Source: Akkermansiaceae bacterium (GTDB taxonomy: Bacteria > Verrucomicrobiota > Verrucomicrobiia > Verrucomicrobiales > Akkermansiaceae). Taken from it: a DNA stretch of 9,214 nt. The first letter of the stretch is position 1; each line of letters starts with the position of its first letter. The notes beneath the pieces are model-generated. The model saw only the letters and a list, made by a program, of their open reading frames with translations, searched no databases and was not told where the DNA came from. Of this stretch, positions 1-6,419 are shown in pieces. A program made the position numbers and the translations under genes. The stretch covers positions 1-9,214 of the forward strand of contig JABHEX010000005.1 in the NCBI GenBank assembly GCA_018676385.1. The letters are read 5' to 3'.

Positions 1-2814
1 GTTCGCGGCGCCGCGGCGCGCAACCTGCGCGGCATCGACGTGGAAATCCCGCGTGGCAAGCTAGTGGTCATTACCGGGCCAAGTGGCAGTGGTAAGTCGT
101 CGCTGGCATTCCATACCCTCTATGCCGAGGGACAACGGCGTTATGTCGAAAGCCTCAGCGCCTACGCGCGGCAGTTTCTTGATCAGCTCGATAAGCCGGA
201 TGTCGATTCCATTGAGGGTCTCAGCCCGGCCATCGCAATCGAGCAGCGAACTGGAGGAATGAATCCGCGCTCGACCATTGCTACCTCAACAGAAATTTAC
301 GATTACCTACGCATTCTCTATGCTGCGATGGGTGTCCCTCACGATCCCGAAACAGGAGATCGGCTAGAGAAGATGACATCGGCAGACATTATTGATGCGC
401 TTTCAAATAAACCGGAAAAATCTAAGGTTGTTCTGCTCGCGCCTGTTCCGCGTGAAGAGGCTAGTGATGTGCATGTATTGTTAGAAAATCTCCAGCGTCA
501 GGGGTTTGTTCGTATTCGCCTTAACGGCACAATGCTTGAGATCGAAGAAGCAGCTAGCCAATGGCCAAAGCGGGTGAGAAACATCGAGATCGTCGTTGAT
601 AGGCTTGTGATTCGGGATGGTTCGATGAGTCGGCTCGCTGACTCAGTGGAAACTACACTCAGGATTTGTGGTAGCCATGCGCTGGCCCTCGTCATGGAAC
701 CTGAGTCGGATGACTGGCAGGAAGTCTCGTTCCAGACAAGTTATCGGAACCCTGTAACTGGATTTGAGCTTCCAGAGCTCACCCCGAAGCATTTTTCTTT
801 TAACTCACGGCACGGAGCGTGTCCTCATTGCCATGGGCTCGGAACCGAGATGTCATGTGACCCAGATTTATTGGTCCCTGATACTACTAAGTCGATTAAC
901 TCCGGGGCCATATTAATTTGGAAAAGTAACAAACGCAAAGCAAGCTGGCAGGGAAAAAAAATAGAAGCTCTTGCCCAGGAAATGGGCCAGGACACGGACG
1001 CACCGTTTTCCTCCATGTCCGACGGATTTAAACACGCGCTGTTCTACGGCACCGGAGAAATGGAAATCGAGGTGATCTGGGAAAAAGATGGCTTCAAACG
1101 TACTTTTAATAAGGCTTTTGAGGGCTTATGCCGTATCGTCGAAAGATTTTCTCGTGAAAGCAAAAGCAATGCTGTGCGCGCTAGCATGAGCCGCTTCATG
1201 ACATCGCGCCAGTGTCCTGTTTGCCAGGGGCGGAGGCTTAAACCCTCAATTCTCGCTGTGACGCTGGATCATCCTACTGAAGCCCCCTTGGGGATTGACG
1301 AGTTCTGTGCATTACCCGTCGAAGACGCCCTCTACTGGTTGGAAAAAATAGACCTGCCGAAAGGCCGAGGTGAGGCTTTAAAGGGAGTGCTGGCAGAGAT
1401 TTTACGTCGATTGGCATTCCTGGATGATGTCGGGCTTTCTTACCTCACCCTCGATCGAGCTAGCAACACCCTTTCTGGCGGTGAGACGCAACGCATTCGG
1501 CTCGCTACCCAAATCGGTGCAGGGCTTTCTGGGGTGATCTATGTGCTAGATGAGCCCAGTATTGGTCTACACGCAGCTGACAATGCCAAACTAATTCAAG
1601 CACTTTCGAGGCTGCGCGACCTTGGAAATACTGTGGTGGTCGTTGAGCATGACGAGGAGACAATTCGGGCGGCCGATTGGTTGATCGATATTGGTCCGGG
1701 AGCTGGGAGCCACGGTGGTATTGTATTGGCTGCGGGTAAACCTGATGATGTAATACTTCATAAGCAGTCGGTCACGGGTAAGTGGCTCACAGGCAAAAAC
1801 CCTCTCAAGATTTCTAATAAATGTGCGGAGCGAAACAGAGAAATTATCATTCGAAACGCTCGCGAACATAATTTACAAGGGGTTGATGTGGCTATACCGC
1901 TTGGTCTGATGGTTTCAGTAACCGGCCCGAGTGGTAGCGGGAAATCTACCCTCATAGACAACATCCTACGCCGTGTGCTTGCTCGGCATTTTCATCGGGC
2001 TACGAGCCAACCAGGAAAGCATGATGTCGTTGAGGGAATTGATCAGATCTCAAAGGTTGTGGTAGTCGATCAGAAGCCGATTGGCCGAAGTCCTAGGTCG
2101 AACCCTGCCACTTATACAGGAGCTCTTGATTTGATCCGCGCTATCTTTGCCAAGCTACCTCTCTCTAGGCAAAGGGGGTATACCGCGGGGAGGTTTAGTT
2201 TCAATATCAAAGGTGGCCGCTGCGAGAAGTGTCAAGGAGATGGAGTTATTCGAATCGATATGCACTTTCTCAACGATGCATTTGTCACATGTGACTCATG
2301 CGGAGGAAAACGCTATAATCGCGAAACGCTTGAAGTCACTTATAAGGGTAAAAATATTGCAGAAGTGTTGGAAATGACGGCCGAAGCGGCATCGGTTTTT
2401 TTTGAGAATGTGCCCAAATTGAGCCGCATTCTATGCGCGCTCTGTGATGTAGGCTTAGGTTATATTCATCTTGGGCAGTCAGCGAACACGCTGTCGGGAG
2501 GCGAGGCGCAGCGAGTGAAGCTTGCTGACGAGCTTTCGCGCCCAAACAACGGCCATTGCCTTTATTTGCTGGATGAACCAACCACGGGTTTACACTATGA
2601 AGACATTCGCGTCTTACTTGATGTGCTCTACAAATTGCGTGATGCTGGGAACTCGCTAGTGATTGTGGAACATAATCTTGATGTCATTCGTGCCGCGGAC
2701 TGGGTTATTGATATGGGCCCTGGTGGTGGCAAGCATGGGGGGCAGTTGGTCGCCTGCGGTACGCCTGAGAGTCTGGCTAAAGACCGCCGGTCTCCCACGG
2801 GTCAATGGATATAA
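1..2814 (+). CDS. uvrA: UvrABC system protein A (excinuclease ABC subunit A), 5'-truncated by window edge
   Basis: DNA-damage sensor ATPase of nucleotide excision repair, which acts in the cytoplasm as a dimer that loads UvrB at lesions. The frame is open from base 1, so the real start lies upstream; the GTG at base 40 is only an internal codon. Counting visible codons from base 1, both ABC modules are complete: Walker A GPSGSGKSS at 26-34, signature LSGGE at 491-495, Walker B with DEP at 517-519; then Walker A GPSGSGKST at 642-650, signature LSGGEA at 831-836 and LLDEP at 856-860. The C-terminal zinc module is intact (CEKC at 741-744, CDSC at 764-767). CPHC (274-277) and CPVC (405-408) are present, but the cysteine pairs usually found before them are replaced by HDPETG and YRNPVTG. 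The visible 937 residues match the usual length, although the tail stops early, at TGQWI. UvrA assignment is certain; an extra paralogue elsewhere cannot be excluded. Confidence 0.97.
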   Translation, partial: VRGAAARNLRGIDVEIPRGKLVVITGPSGSGKSSLAFHTLYAEGQRRYVESLSAYARQFLDQLDKPDVDSIEGLSPAIAIEQRTGGMNPRSTIATSTEIYDYLRILYAAMGVPHDPETGDRLEKMTSADIIDALSNKPEKSKVVLLAPVPREEASDVHVLLENLQRQGFVRIRLNGTMLEIEEAASQWPKRVRNIEIVVDRLVIRDGSMSRLADSVETTLRICGSHALALVMEPESDDWQEVSFQTSYRNPVTGFELPELTPKHFSFNSRHGACPHCHGLGTEMSCDPDLLVPDTTKSINSGAILIWKSNKRKASWQGKKIEALAQEMGQDTDAPFSSMSDGFKHALFYGTGEMEIEVIWEKDGFKRTFNKAFEGLCRIVERFSRESKSNAVRASMSRFMTSRQCPVCQGRRLKPSILAVTLDHPTEAPLGIDEFCALPVEDALYWLEKIDLPKGRGEALKGVLAEILRRLAFLDDVGLSYLTLDRASNTLSGGETQRIRLATQIGAGLSGVIYVLDEPSIGLHAADNAKLIQALSRLRDLGNTVVVVEHDEETIRAADWLIDIGPGAGSHGGIVLAAGKPDDVILHKQSVTGKWLTGKNPLKISNKCAERNREIIIRNAREHNLQGVDVAIPLGLMVSVTGPSGSGKSTLIDNILRRVLARHFHRATSQPGKHDVVEGIDQISKVVVVDQKPIGRSPRSNPATYTGALDLIRAIFAKLPLSRQRGYTAGRFSFNIKGGRCEKCQGDGVIRIDMHFLNDAFVTCDSCGGKRYNRETLEVTYKGKNIAEVLEMTAEAASVFFENVPKLSRILCALCDVGLGYIHLGQSANTLSGGEAQRVKLADELSRPNNGHCLYLLDEPTTGLHYEDIRVLLDVLYKLRDAGNSLVIVEHNLDVIRAADWVIDMGPGGGKHGGQLVACGTPESLAKDRRSPTGQWI

Positions 2815-2908
2815 GCTTTTTATTAGCGTCTATGAATCAGCAGCAAATTTAGTAGTTTTTTTCTTCGAATTACTTGCACAAAACCTGATCAGTGCGACGC
2901 TACCCTAA

Positions 2909-2914
2909 TATTAT
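2909..2914 (+). promoter_or_regulatory. Candidate -10 element just upstream of the sigma-factor gene
   Basis: TATTAT, one mismatch from TATAAT, ends five bases before the ATG at 2920, so transcription would begin at about the A of the start codon and give a leaderless mRNA. No convincing -35 is present at the expected distance (TGATCA or CTGATC). No Shine-Dalgarno sequence precedes this gene, which fits a leaderless transcript but does not prove one. Confidence 0.3.
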
Positions 2915-2919
2915 AGATT

Positions 2920-3528
2920 ATGTCAGTGAAACCAGCTTTTAACACCATCTCAATCGACACAGGTTCGCTAGAAACTGGTGCAAACATACCTCGTCCTCAG
3001 TCTTGGCGGCAGTGGCTTGCTGGTAACGGTTCTCGGCTGTTGTTATTTGCCAGGCAGCAAACACGTAACGCACATGACGCTGAGGATGTAATGCAAGATG
3101 CTCTCATCAAACTTGCTCGCAAAGTAGAAGAGGGGACATTTGATGGTGGGCAGGAGTCATGGAAGCCATACCTGTATACGGCAATAAGGCGTCTAGCCAT
3201 CGACTTAGGTAGGAAAAACGACCGTCGTGGCAAGCGCGAAGAAAAGTCTGAACGAGACCGCCGAATTCAAATGGGTGCTACAACTGATCCATGGTTTCTG
3301 AGCGATGCTTCCAACGACGAGACCCGAGAGCAGCTAGAGGACGGCATTAAGAAACTTCCCTCCAAATTTGCTGAAGTTATCATTCTTAAAATTTGGGGTG
3401 AGCATACATTTGCAGAGATAGGGGACATGTTAGAGGTCTCCCTCAACACCGTTGCTTCACGATACCGCTACGGATTAGAGCGTTTACGGAAAAGCCTCGA
3501 ATCTACACGTAGGTCTGAGGACATCTAA
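2920..3528 (+). CDS. ECF-type RNA polymerase sigma-70 family factor
   Basis: Alternative sigma factor of 202 residues that would direct core RNA polymerase to a special promoter set. Region 2 covers about residues 30-103: HDAEDVMQDALIKL (52-65) is the core-binding helix and YLYTAIRRLAIDLGRK (84-99) the -10 recognition helices. Region 4 covers about 140-192, with LPSKFAEVIILKIWGEHTFAEIGDML and a helix-turn-helix around LNTVASRYRYGLERLRKSL. There is no region 1 or 3, which is the ECF layout. A roughly 28-residue N-terminal extension precedes region 2, and a basic, charged linker (about 100-118) joins the domains. The gene lies 105 bases after uvrA and 91 bases before a single-pass membrane protein that is the likely anti-sigma partner. 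The ATG has no Shine-Dalgarno but a good -10 directly upstream. Family is secure; ECF subgroup and target promoters are unknown. Confidence 0.93.
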   Translation: MSVKPAFNTISIDTGSLETGANIPRPQSWRQWLAGNGSRLLLFARQQTRNAHDAEDVMQDALIKLARKVEEGTFDGGQESWKPYLYTAIRRLAIDLGRKNDRRGKREEKSERDRRIQMGATTDPWFLSDASNDETREQLEDGIKKLPSKFAEVIILKIWGEHTFAEIGDMLEVSLNTVASRYRYGLERLRKSLESTRRSEDI

Positions 3529-3619
3529 GTTATCAGTTTCACATATCACAACATTACATATTAGTAAATCACTCAGACCACATTGGGATTACTTGCTATA
3601 CACGTCTAAACATAAATAA

Positions 3620-4309
3620 ATGAAAGATTCTCTACCGCCAGAACTTTGTGAACTTGAACAGCTGCTCTCAAGCTTCAGTCCACAGTCATTATCGGATGAA
3701 ACATCTGGGCGCTTTGCGCTGGCATGCGAAATGATCGGTAAACGTAATGATTCTGATGCCGCTGGGCTTGACGAACTTGAGAAGCATCTGGGCGAAATCA
3801 CCCCCGCCACAATGCGAACCGATGTGCTTTCGCGGATGATCAAGGCCATGGATGGCTGGCACGAGCATGTCCCTGTTGAAGAAAAGTTAGTTTCTTTCCC
3901 TGATCAATCTACCGAGCCTACACAGACACAACCAAGATTGAAAGGTGTTTTCGCAGCTGTAGCTGTTGCTTTATTAGGTGCGTTTACTGCGTTTATGATA
4001 ACCAACACCAATACTGACGGGAGTGGTGTCCGAGGCGTTAGTGCTTTGCAAGATAACGTCAACACAACCAATCTCAGCGAGAGTCGTAAGACCTCCTCCA
4101 AGCGAGCTTGGTTAGCTCCTGACGCCATGAGTCACCGTGTTGTAAACACTTCTGATCGAGGTGTCATGATGGCTGGTGATCAATCGCTGCATCGGTGTAT
4201 CCGTCTAGACAGTTTGGAGACTATTAAGATCCAAGACGAAGATGGGCGCGAAATCACAATCGACCGTCCAGTCGTGCAGTATGTCTTGCTGCCAGTGCAA
4301 ACCAATTAG
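3620..4309 (+). CDS. Single-pass membrane protein, candidate anti-sigma factor
   Basis: A protein of 229 residues with one clear transmembrane helix at about 109-127 (GVFAAVAVALLGAFTAFMI), preceded by a basic residue pair and with a short N-terminal hydrophilic domain, so the predicted topology is N-inside, C-outside. The cytoplasmic part seems to hold a duplicated helical unit: ELEQLLSSFSP (11-21) followed by a helix to about 40, and ELEKHLGEITP (52-62) followed by a helix to about 80. The outer part (about 131-229) ends in a compact beta-like segment with GREITIDRPVVQYVLLPV (209-226). It has no HxxxCxxC zinc anti-sigma motif. Position directly after an ECF sigma gene and before an exported PDZ protein is the main argument for an anti-sigma role; that function is inference. 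The start ATG lies in AT-rich sequence without a Shine-Dalgarno. It is probably transcribed with the sigma gene. Confidence 0.72.
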   Translation: MKDSLPPELCELEQLLSSFSPQSLSDETSGRFALACEMIGKRNDSDAAGLDELEKHLGEITPATMRTDVLSRMIKAMDGWHEHVPVEEKLVSFPDQSTEPTQTQPRLKGVFAAVAVALLGAFTAFMITNTNTDGSGVRGVSALQDNVNTTNLSESRKTSSKRAWLAPDAMSHRVVNTSDRGVMMAGDQSLHRCIRLDSLETIKIQDEDGREITIDRPVVQYVLLPVQTN

Positions 4310-4404
4310 TTTTTTTTAAACAAAAAAACCAGCTTCGTCGCGCTTATAAGTTGTTCCAACTGAGTGTAGAATATACCCGTCAAGGTTACAATGGGAGTCA
4401 GTTT

Positions 4405-4432
4405 TTGACTTCAAAAAAGTATTTTCTATGCT
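4405..4432 (+). promoter_or_regulatory. Putative housekeeping promoter of the PDZ gene
   Basis: TTGACT (4405-4410), a 16-base spacer and TATGCT (4427-4432) match the sigma-70 pattern at 5/6 and 4/6 positions. Transcription would begin near 4439, about 53 bases before the ATG at 4492. The -35 lies inside a short inverted repeat, AGTCA-GTTTT-TGACT (4396-4410), which could be an operator. This placement argues against the GTG at 4438 as the start codon of the PDZ gene. Confidence 0.45.
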
Positions 4433-4491
4433 GAAGCGTGGCACATCGCGTAGGAGCACCATCGAATCAAAAACAACAAAAAATTAAGGCT

Positions 4492-5472
4492 ATGAGAATA
4501 AAACTAAATAACAATTTTAACCCTGCTGGAGTCATGTGTTTGGTGTCCGCAGCGCTACTAATCCCCGCACTTGGTATTGAGAAACCTCTTGCAGGTGAGG
4601 CCCTCAAATCGAAAGATAACAAGGACACCGTTGTCGAGGATACTCCCAAGGAAGTAAAAAAATTAGCTATGCTGGGTGTTGCCGGTATGGCTACCAGTGA
4701 CACCCTCTCACTACACCTTGGGTTACTGCAGGGAAACGGACTGACTCTGTATCATATTGTCCCCGGATCTGCTGCCGACAAAGCGGGTTTAAAAACACAC
4801 GATGTCCTGACGGAGCTTGCGGGCAAAAAAATAAACAATCAAAATGACTTGCGGGAAGCCGTTCTTCAGAAAACTCCCGGGGATAAGGTTGAAGTAAAGT
4901 ATTTTAGCCGTGGTAAGGCAAAGAAAATAGAAATTGAGTTAGGTCAGCGTAAAAATGCAGGACACCTTAGACAACAACCCGGAATTGATTTGCAGTGGTT
5001 GCAGAGAAATATTGGCCGTGAAATGCCCCCGGCAGAAATTCTCCCCATGAAAAAAGAGCTGATGAAACGCATACAAGACATACAGGGGCAGATGATGCAG
5101 GGTCAGGGAGGTGCAATGAAGTTTGATATTGGAAAGCTTCTCATGCAGGGGGGGGGAGCCGCAGAGGGCGATCAAATTATGCGATTTGGTGCAGGAACAT
5201 CTGTCACATTTATGGACAATGATGGATCGATTAGTATGCAATCCAACAATGGAGATAAGAAAGTCATCGTCAAAGATAAGGCAGGAAATATATTATATGA
5301 AGGACCGTATGAAACTGATCATGACAAAGCCGCTGTGCCTGACGAAATTCGAGAGCGTATTGACAAACTCAACATCGACAAAGCGGGCGGTGGATTGAAG
5401 CTGAATCTTATTCCAAGAGAAGTTCCACCAATTCCTCAAGAACTAGAGCCAGATAGAGAGGCTGCCGAATAA
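4492..5472 (+). CDS. Exported PDZ-domain protein
   Basis: Chosen start ATG 4492 gives 326 residues. An in-frame GTG at 4438 would add 18 polar residues before the signal peptide and lies at the predicted transcription start, so it is less likely. From ATG 4492: basic, Asn-rich n-region, hydrophobic core VMCLVSAALLIPALGI (about 14-29) and a likely signal peptidase I site near PLAGEA (32-37). One PDZ domain spans about 70-152, with the loop VPGSAADKAGLKTHDVLTEL and a carboxylate-binding segment LHLGLLQGNG. No protease domain is present, so this is not a DegS or HtrA enzyme. A Met/Gln-rich linker (about 185-225) leads to a small C-terminal beta-rich region (about 234-277, SVTFMDNDGSISM, KVIVKDKAGNILYEGP). 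A run of nine G lies at 5148-5156 inside the coding sequence. Context suggests a periplasmic partner of the upstream sigma and membrane-protein pair; that link is inference. Confidence 0.85.
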   Translation: MRIKLNNNFNPAGVMCLVSAALLIPALGIEKPLAGEALKSKDNKDTVVEDTPKEVKKLAMLGVAGMATSDTLSLHLGLLQGNGLTLYHIVPGSAADKAGLKTHDVLTELAGKKINNQNDLREAVLQKTPGDKVEVKYFSRGKAKKIEIELGQRKNAGHLRQQPGIDLQWLQRNIGREMPPAEILPMKKELMKRIQDIQGQMMQGQGGAMKFDIGKLLMQGGGAAEGDQIMRFGAGTSVTFMDNDGSISMQSNNGDKKVIVKDKAGNILYEGPYETDHDKAAVPDEIRERIDKLNIDKAGGGLKLNLIPREVPPIPQELEPDREAAE

Positions 5473-5486
5473 TCATAACATCGATC

Positions 5487-5522
5487 AAAGAGGGCAGCAC
5501 TTGGATGTGTTGCCCTTTTTTT
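5487..5522 (+). terminator. Rho-independent terminator after the PDZ gene
   Basis: AGGGCAGCAC (5491-5500) pairs with GTGTTGCCCT (5507-5516) with one G-U wobble and a six-base loop TTGGAT. The stem is followed by a run of T (5516-5522), and an A-rich stretch before the stem can pair with that run. It sits 18 bases after the PDZ stop codon and separates this block from the transglutaminase-fold gene. Confidence 0.85.
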
Positions 5523-5561
5523 GTGCTTATTAAGTGATTACGGGTTGTTGCCGGAGGGTGA

Positions 5562-5570
5562 ATGCGTTAG
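5562..5570 (+). other. Two-codon minigene ATG-CGT-TAG in the leader of the next gene
   Basis: A GGAGG Shine-Dalgarno at 5553-5557 sits four bases before ATG 5562, which encodes only Met-Arg before TAG. The true gene start, ATG 5574, is in the same frame three bases after that stop and lies too far (16 bases) from GGAGG for direct use. Ribosomes may therefore load on the minigene and restart at 5574. Whether it is translated is unknown. Confidence 0.4.
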
Positions 5571-5573
5571 GGT

Positions 5574-6419
5574 ATGACTGTGCCTAACACTAATGACTTG
5601 CCTTACCTCATTCGACTGCTGGACGACGATGATCCATCAGTTTCTCCTGTTGTAAGCCAGCAGCTCAGAAAATTTGGGGGAGATATTAGCCAAGACATTG
5701 CGGCGCTGGGAATTGATGTTTCCCGGCGGCGAAAGAAGCGCTTGTCATCTCTACTCGCAGAGGGACGGCGGCAAACACTCGCCGATGAATGGATAGTCCC
5801 TTCACGTGGGGTAGCGTCATGGGGAGATGACTGGGAAAGTTTTGAGCATACATTACGGCTGCTCTCCGATTTTCTTCATGATGGAGTTACCATGCGTTCA
5901 GCGCTACCGGATTCGTTGGATTTACTTGCCGATGAAGTGCGGCAAGACTTGCCCGAGCCATCTGCAGCTGAACTGCGAGATTGGTTATTTTCCAGCGGCA
6001 GGTATTGTGGCGACAAGAAAAAAGCTGATGCTTGTAATTATTTTGACCTTTGTCATGTGCTAGATGTACGGCAGGGAAACCCAACAAGTCTCGCCTGTTT
6101 GTTTATGTTGTTAGGTCGTCGTTTGGGGGTGTCTGTAGAAGGTTGTAATTATCCGGCGCATTTTTTGGCGCGTATTCAAGTGGAGGGAAAAACCTCCCTA
6201 GTGGACTGCTTTCATCATGGACGCACTTTTGATGTCGAATCTCTGTTAAAAGTTCACCCTAAAATCTCTGAAAAAGCCAGGGCGGCGGTCCTTTCACAAG
6301 GACACTTAGGCGTTATTTTGCATCGTTATGTTTCTGAAATTAGAAATAGTTTGTTAGCGAATGAGCATGATATGGCGGGCAAGTTTTTCGCTCAGCTTGC
6401 AGATTCCTTGGAGCAATGA
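5574..6419 (+). CDS. SirB1-like transglutaminase-fold protein
   Basis: A 281-residue cytoplasmic protein (no signal peptide or membrane segment). The N-terminal 10-35 segment LPYLIRLLDDDDPSVSPVV looks like one HEAT-type helical repeat. The core, about 85-250, matches the transglutaminase-like SirB1 N-terminal family (Transglutaminase_9): YFDLCHVLDVRQGNPTSLAC, then RRLGVSVEGCNYPAHFLARI, then SLVDCFHHGRTF. Aligned on the transglutaminase triad, His196 and Asp211 are in place, while the nucleophile position falls on Ser172 of NPTSLAC and Cys175 lies one helical turn later; enzymatic activity is therefore uncertain. The family is widespread but its substrate is poorly known. It begins at ATG 5574; ATG 5562 upstream is in frame but closed by TAG after two codons. 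Its stop overlaps the start of the downstream hydrolase (ATGA), so the two are co-translated. Family assignment is firm; function is not. Confidence 0.85.
   Translation: MTVPNTNDLPYLIRLLDDDDPSVSPVVSQQLRKFGGDISQDIAALGIDVSRRRKKRLSSLLAEGRRQTLADEWIVPSRGVASWGDDWESFEHTLRLLSDFLHDGVTMRSALPDSLDLLADEVRQDLPEPSAAELRDWLFSSGRYCGDKKKADACNYFDLCHVLDVRQGNPTSLACLFMLLGRRLGVSVEGCNYPAHFLARIQVEGKTSLVDCFHHGRTFDVESLLKVHPKISEKARAAVLSQGHLGVILHRYVSEIRNSLLANEHDMAGKFFAQLADSLEQ

Noticed and set aside
2815..2919. Terminator or small gene between uvrA and the sigma gene
   Set aside because: There is a T-tract (2856-2862) but no stem before it, and no credible short coding frame.
4309..4329. G-T8 / A7-C inverted repeat after the membrane protein gene as a terminator
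   Set aside because: The stem is almost only A-T pairs with no G-C-rich part and no T-run after it, so it should be weak.
4438..4491. GTG 4438 as the start of the PDZ gene
   Set aside because: It would put 18 polar residues before an otherwise normal signal peptide, and it falls at the predicted transcription start; ATG 4492 fits better.
4939..5241. 100-codon open frame on the minus strand inside the PDZ gene
   Set aside because: It is wholly antisense to a well-supported gene, has no recognisable domain, and looks like a shadow frame.
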